Source: SIG636 sp045604285
GTDB taxonomy: Bacteria; Bacillota; Clostridia; Oscillospirales; CAG-382
Reading direction: 5' to 3'
Length of the DNA: 26,904 nucleotides
Assembly (NCBI GenBank): GCA_045604285.1
Contig: JAZUNS010000185.1
Span: 1-26,904 of the forward strand
A program made the position numbers and the translations under genes. Below, one piece after another: positions 24,653-26,904 of this stretch (positions are counted from its first letter, which is position 1; every line of letters starts with the position of its first letter). The notes under the pieces are model-generated. The model searched no databases. It was not told the DNA's origin and was given only the letters and a program-made list of their open reading frames with translations.

Positions 24653-25755
24653 AAGTGCTGATACTTTCGGGCAATACGGGCGGCGGTCACAACAGTGCAG
24701 CCACCTCCGTTGCCGCAGAGCTTAGGGCAAGGGGCGATACCTGCGATATCACCGACGCCCTTGGTTATCTGTCCGGCGGGATGTCCGAATTCATAAGCAA
24801 TTGGCATGTACGAATATACCGATTTTTGCCCAAGCTGTTTAACGCAGGCTATAAAGTAATAGAAAAGACCCAAAACGGCAAAGAGGATACGGCGCTGGGC
24901 GCCTTTCTTAGGGGCGGTGCCGAAAGGCTTGCCGCCGACGTTACCGCCAAGGGGTACGATTGGGTGCTTTCCACCCACCCCTTTACCGCCTATATGTTTA
25001 CCACGGCGGTAAAAAAGTGCGCCCTTAAGGTTAAAAGCGGCTTTATAGCTACGGATTACACCTGCAGCCCCTTTGTGGATAAGTCTGCAATGGACGTTTA
25101 CTTTATCCCCCACGCAGGGGTTAAGGAGGATTTTGTAACCCGCTACGTGCCGGAAGAAAAGCTGGTGGCTACGGGCTTGCCCGTAAGGCAGGAGTTTTAC
25201 AAGCGATACAAAAAATCCGCCGCAAAGCGCGCCCTTAGGTTGCCGGAAAACAAGGCAAACATACTGCTTATGTGCGGCAGCATGGGTTGCGGTCCCTTAA
25301 AGCAGCTTACGGAAGAGCTTGCTGTGGCAATGCCCTCCAACGCATATCTTACCGTAATATGCGGCAGCAACAAAAAGCTTAAAAGCAAGCTTAACAGCAT
25401 AGATTTTCCCCGCAAGAACGTGCGTGTTGTGGGCTACACCAAAAACATGAATTATTATATGGACAGCGCCGAAATGATAGTTACCAAGGCAGGCGGCATA
25501 ACCTGCACCGAAGCCATGGTAAAGCGTTTGCCCATGGTGCTTATAAACGCCGTTGGCGGCTGTGAAGCTTATAACAGAAACTTCTTTATAGGCAACGGCG
25601 GCGCCATTGAAACCAGCGGCAAAATAACCGACCTTGCACTTATGCTGCTGGGTAACCCCGAGCTGCAGGAAAGAATGGCACGGGCGATGGAGTCTATCGA
25701 CCCGGGCAACGGTGCCGTAAACATTTGCAATTATCTTCACGGAAAGGAACGTTGA
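24649..25755 (+). CDS. MGDG-synthase/UgtP-type glycosyltransferase (GT28)
   Basis: 368 aa. N-terminal GNTGGGHNSAA (8-18) is the acceptor-side glycine/His motif of MGDG synthase N domains. The LSTHPFTA segment and the C-terminal sugar-nucleotide domain (TKAGGITCTEA, PMVLINAVGGCEAYN) match diacylglycerol glycosyltransferases and MurG-like folds. Predicted reaction: transfer of glucose or galactose from UDP-sugar to diacylglycerol on the cytoplasmic face. It starts 4 nt inside the previous gene. The neighbouring PAP2 phosphatase could supply diacylglycerol. Whether it is processive (two or more sugars) cannot be read from sequence. Confidence 0.85.
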   Translation: MKVLILSGNTGGGHNSAATSVAAELRARGDTCDITDALGYLSGGMSEFISNWHVRIYRFLPKLFNAGYKVIEKTQNGKEDTALGAFLRGGAERLAADVTAKGYDWVLSTHPFTAYMFTTAVKKCALKVKSGFIATDYTCSPFVDKSAMDVYFIPHAGVKEDFVTRYVPEEKLVATGLPVRQEFYKRYKKSAAKRALRLPENKANILLMCGSMGCGPLKQLTEELAVAMPSNAYLTVICGSNKKLKSKLNSIDFPRKNVRVVGYTKNMNYYMDSAEMIVTKAGGITCTEAMVKRLPMVLINAVGGCEAYNRNFFIGNGGAIETSGKITDLALMLLGNPELQERMARAMESIDPGNGAVNICNYLHGKER

Positions 25756-25758
25756 CCC

Positions 25759-26442
25759 ATGTACAGCTATAGGGCTTTGCGATTGTCAAACATAACCTCG
25801 CCCCGGTACAGGCACTTGCTTTTGCTTTTGTTTTGGCCCTTGTACGGCTTGGCTTTCGGCGCAATCGAAAGGCTTATAGTTTTTGAGGAGTATTATCCCA
25901 TGTATTTTGCTCCCTTAGACGACCTTATTCCTTTTAACGAATTTTTCCTTATACCCTATTTGTTTTGGTTTGTATTTTTAATAGGCATGCTGGTCTACGG
26001 CTTGCTTTGGGATATAGCGGCGTTTAAAAGATATATGTTTTTTATAATGATTACATATACCGCCACCTGCGTTATCTATTTGCTGTTTCCCAATTGCCAG
26101 GAGCTGCGTGCGCCGGAAAGCTTTGTAAGAGAGAATTTTCTTACCCGTTTTATGGAGTGGTACTACAACTTTGATACCAACACCAACGTGTGCCCGTCGT
26201 TGCACGTTATAGGCTCTGTGGCGGTGCTTTACGCCGCCTGGGACAGCAAGCACTTTTCCACCCCCGCCCGCCGCACCGTTTTTGCCGTAACGGCAGCGCT
26301 GATAAGCGTATCCACCGTATTTGTAAAGCAACACAGCGTGCTGGATATTCCACCTGCCCTTCTGCTTTGCGCCTTGGCGGCACCCCTTGCCTCGATGCTG
26401 GCAAAAAGGACCTTTAAGGTAAAAGAGGCGGCATTGGCTTAG
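25759..26442 (+). CDS. PAP2-superfamily membrane phosphatase
   Basis: 227 aa with about six membrane helices. The phosphatase signature is partly visible: CPSLHV (Ser147, His149) and KQHSVLD (His192, Asp196), which match the second and third PAP2 motifs; the first KX6RP motif is not obvious, as in the inositolphosphotransferase-like branch. Predicted to dephosphorylate phosphatidic acid, phosphatidylglycerol phosphate or a polyprenyl pyrophosphate. The ATG is 3 bp behind the glycosyltransferase stop. It is the last gene of the lipid operon. Confidence 0.8.
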   Translation: MYSYRALRLSNITSPRYRHLLLLLFWPLYGLAFGAIERLIVFEEYYPMYFAPLDDLIPFNEFFLIPYLFWFVFLIGMLVYGLLWDIAAFKRYMFFIMITYTATCVIYLLFPNCQELRAPESFVRENFLTRFMEWYYNFDTNTNVCPSLHVIGSVAVLYAAWDSKHFSTPARRTVFAVTAALISVSTVFVKQHSVLDIPPALLLCALAAPLASMLAKRTFKVKEAALA

Positions 26443-26458
26443 AAAATTGACTCCCTGT

Positions 26459-26508
26459 ATGCAGGCTTTGCGCCTGCATCCCGGACCGCTGATAAAGGCA
26501 CAGAACAC
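26459..26508 (+). repeat. 3'-UTR hairpin plus conserved 25-nt block, copy 2
   Basis: It begins 16 nt behind the PAP2 gene stop. An 8-bp stem (26459-26466 with 26472-26479) is followed by a 25-nt block (26484-26508) that differs from copy 1 (reverse complement of 1-25) at a single base. The stems differ in sequence in the two copies while the block is kept. Confidence 0.75.
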
Positions 26509-26540
26509 GAAAAACGCAGCAAAAGAAATTATAAAAAGAT

Positions 26541-26569
26541 GAAAAGTCGGGAAAAATTCCCGACTTTTC
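26541..26569 (+). terminator. terminator of the lipid operon
   Basis: A perfect 13-bp stem (26541-26553 with 26557-26569) with A-rich and T-rich ends; it can work in either direction. Confidence 0.75.
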
Positions 26570-26595
26570 TGCAATTCATCGTATCTTTTCGTTCA

Positions 26596-26647
26596 AAACG
26601 AACCTCGGCTCACAGTACTTTTGTACAGTTTTCGCCTCGGTTCGTTT
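26596..26647 (+). other. nested fold with 9-bp outer stem
   Basis: AAACGAACC (26596-26604) pairs with GGTTCGTTT (26639-26647); GTAC (26615-26618) pairs with GTAC (26623-26626) around TTTT. A short GGC/GCC pairing fits in between. It may be part of a structured RNA or a repeat; function unknown. Confidence 0.4.
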
Positions 26648-26706
26648 CGTCTGCACTCTTTCTCAGCACTCTGCCAAGCTGGTGACAGGGTTTGTCATCA
26701 GCCTGT

Positions 26707-26737
26707 CATCGGGGCGGAAACGCCCCGATGTTTTTTT
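26707..26737 (+). terminator. strong intrinsic terminator
   Basis: A perfect 10-bp stem (26707-26716 with 26721-26730), GAAA tetraloop and seven T. No gene directly precedes it, so it ends either read-through or an unrecognised small transcript. Confidence 0.92.
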
Positions 26738-26761
26738 GGTGCCTTAAGGCGTGGAAATAAA

Positions 26762-26780
26762 CCCCCGGTTCTACCGGGGG
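26762..26780 (-). terminator. GC hairpin, possible minus-strand terminator
   Basis: CCCCCGG/CCGGGGG (7 bp, 5-nt loop). On the minus strand it is followed by TTTATTT, on the plus strand by no T-run. Confidence 0.4.
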
Positions 26781-26806
26781 AAGATAAAAACTTTAGTAAA
26801 AGTATA

Positions 26807-26878
26807 TTAAAACCTCCGTGATATAATTTGTGTAAAGGTTTGGCGACCGCATTACACAAAAGAACAAGGAGGTTTTAA
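26807..26878 (+). promoter_or_regulatory. extended -10 promoter inside a nested inverted repeat that pairs with the ribosome site
   Basis: TG-A-TATAAT (26819-26827) is an extended -10 promoter with no clear -35. Outer arms TTAAAACCTCC (26807-26817) and GGAGGTTTTAA (26868-26878) pair over 11 bp; inner arms TTTGTGTAA (26827-26835) and TTACACAAA (26852-26860) pair over 9 bp. The right outer arm includes the ribosome site of the last gene. A transcript started at this promoter (near 26834) lacks the left outer arm. Confidence 0.6.
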
Positions 26879-26880
26879 AC

Positions 26881-26904
26881 ATGTTTAAAAAAGAGAAAAA
26901 CGAG
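26881..26904 (+). CDS. start of an unidentified gene, cut by the window edge
   Basis: ATG 26881 stands 8 nt after a perfect AAGGAGG (26866-26872) and opens MFKKEKNE before the window ends. Eight codons do not allow identification. Confidence 0.7.

Larger units (their letters stand above)
26443..26880. other. 438-bp gene-free, hairpin-rich region
   Basis: I see no credible coding frame. Left to right it holds: repeat copy 2 (26459-26508); terminator hairpin (26541-26569); a nested fold (26596-26647); alternative hairpins TGACAGG with CCTGTCA (26683-26689 with 26702-26708); a strong terminator (26707-26737); the palindrome GCCTTAAGGC (26741-26750); a CCCCCGG/CCGGGGG hairpin (26762-26780); and the promoter and leader of the last gene. 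A small RNA could lie between 26570 and 26737, but no promoter for it was recognised. Confidence 0.6.

Noticed and set aside
1..26904. CRISPR array or prophage.
   Set aside because: No regularly spaced repeats, cas genes, integrase or phage structural genes were seen.

Overview
The window looks like a chromosomal segment of a low-to-mid-GC Firmicute of the class Clostridia, probably an Oscillospirales/Ruminococcaceae-type gut or rumen bacterium. The evidence is sporulation-type genes (SpoIIP, a YtvI-type permease, WhiA), RNase J rather than RNase E, strong AAGGAGG-type ribosome sites with several TTG starts, TTGACA/TATAAT promoters, and a secreted amidase ending in a type I dockerin. No phage, transposase or CRISPR locus is visible; most of the content is housekeeping. 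The taxonomic placement is inference.

Layout. Positions 1-63 hold a hairpin plus the first copy of a short repeat, on the minus strand behind capA. Positions 93-2834 are minus strand: murA followed by a CapA-family lipoprotein. A divergent promoter region (2835-3135) leads rightward to RNase J, which is preceded by a tiny leader ORF inside a hairpin, then an SDR reductase and tRNA-Val(GAC). Positions 5887-8298 encode a secreted N-acetylmuramoyl-L-alanine amidase with Bsp-like repeats and a dockerin. It converges, across a bidirectional terminator, on a minus-strand block (19315 down to 8350): ytvI-like permease, then a probable single operon murB-whiA-dnaE-DUF2975-PBP1a, then spoIIP. From 19389 rightward come tRNA-Glu(CTC), a membrane-anchored leucine-rich-repeat protein, a DUF3343 + cysteine-desulfurase pair, a TtcA-like thiolase, and five membrane-lipid genes: CrtO-like acyltransferase, PgsA, a second CDP-alcohol phosphatidyltransferase, an MGDG-synthase-type glycosyltransferase and a PAP2 phosphatase. 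A 438-bp gene-free stretch carries the second repeat copy, several strong hairpins and the promoter of a gene that runs off the right edge.

How the genes work together. Peptidoglycan is a recurrent theme: MurA and MurB make UDP-MurNAc, PBP1a polymerises and crosslinks, and the amidase and SpoIIP remodel the wall. The 22177-26442 block can supply anionic lipid (PgsA), diacylglycerol (PAP2) and glycosyl-diacylglycerol (GT28), with an acyltransferase that might modify the glycolipid. DUF3343, cysteine desulfurase and TtcA-like protein form a plausible sulfur relay to tRNA.

Most unusual points: (1) a hairpin plus a near-identical 25-nt block, found twice and both times in sense orientation just behind a gene; (2) an 11-bp anti-Shine-Dalgarno arm upstream of the last promoter that could silence read-through transcripts of the last gene; (3) RNase J with no ribosome site of its own, downstream of an in-frame 10-codon leader ORF in a hairpin; (4) a shortened, cysteine-rich WhiA next to murB, with rapZ and yvcK absent; (5) the lipid and sulfur gene sets. 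All calls are by eye from sequence motifs; no database search was made.
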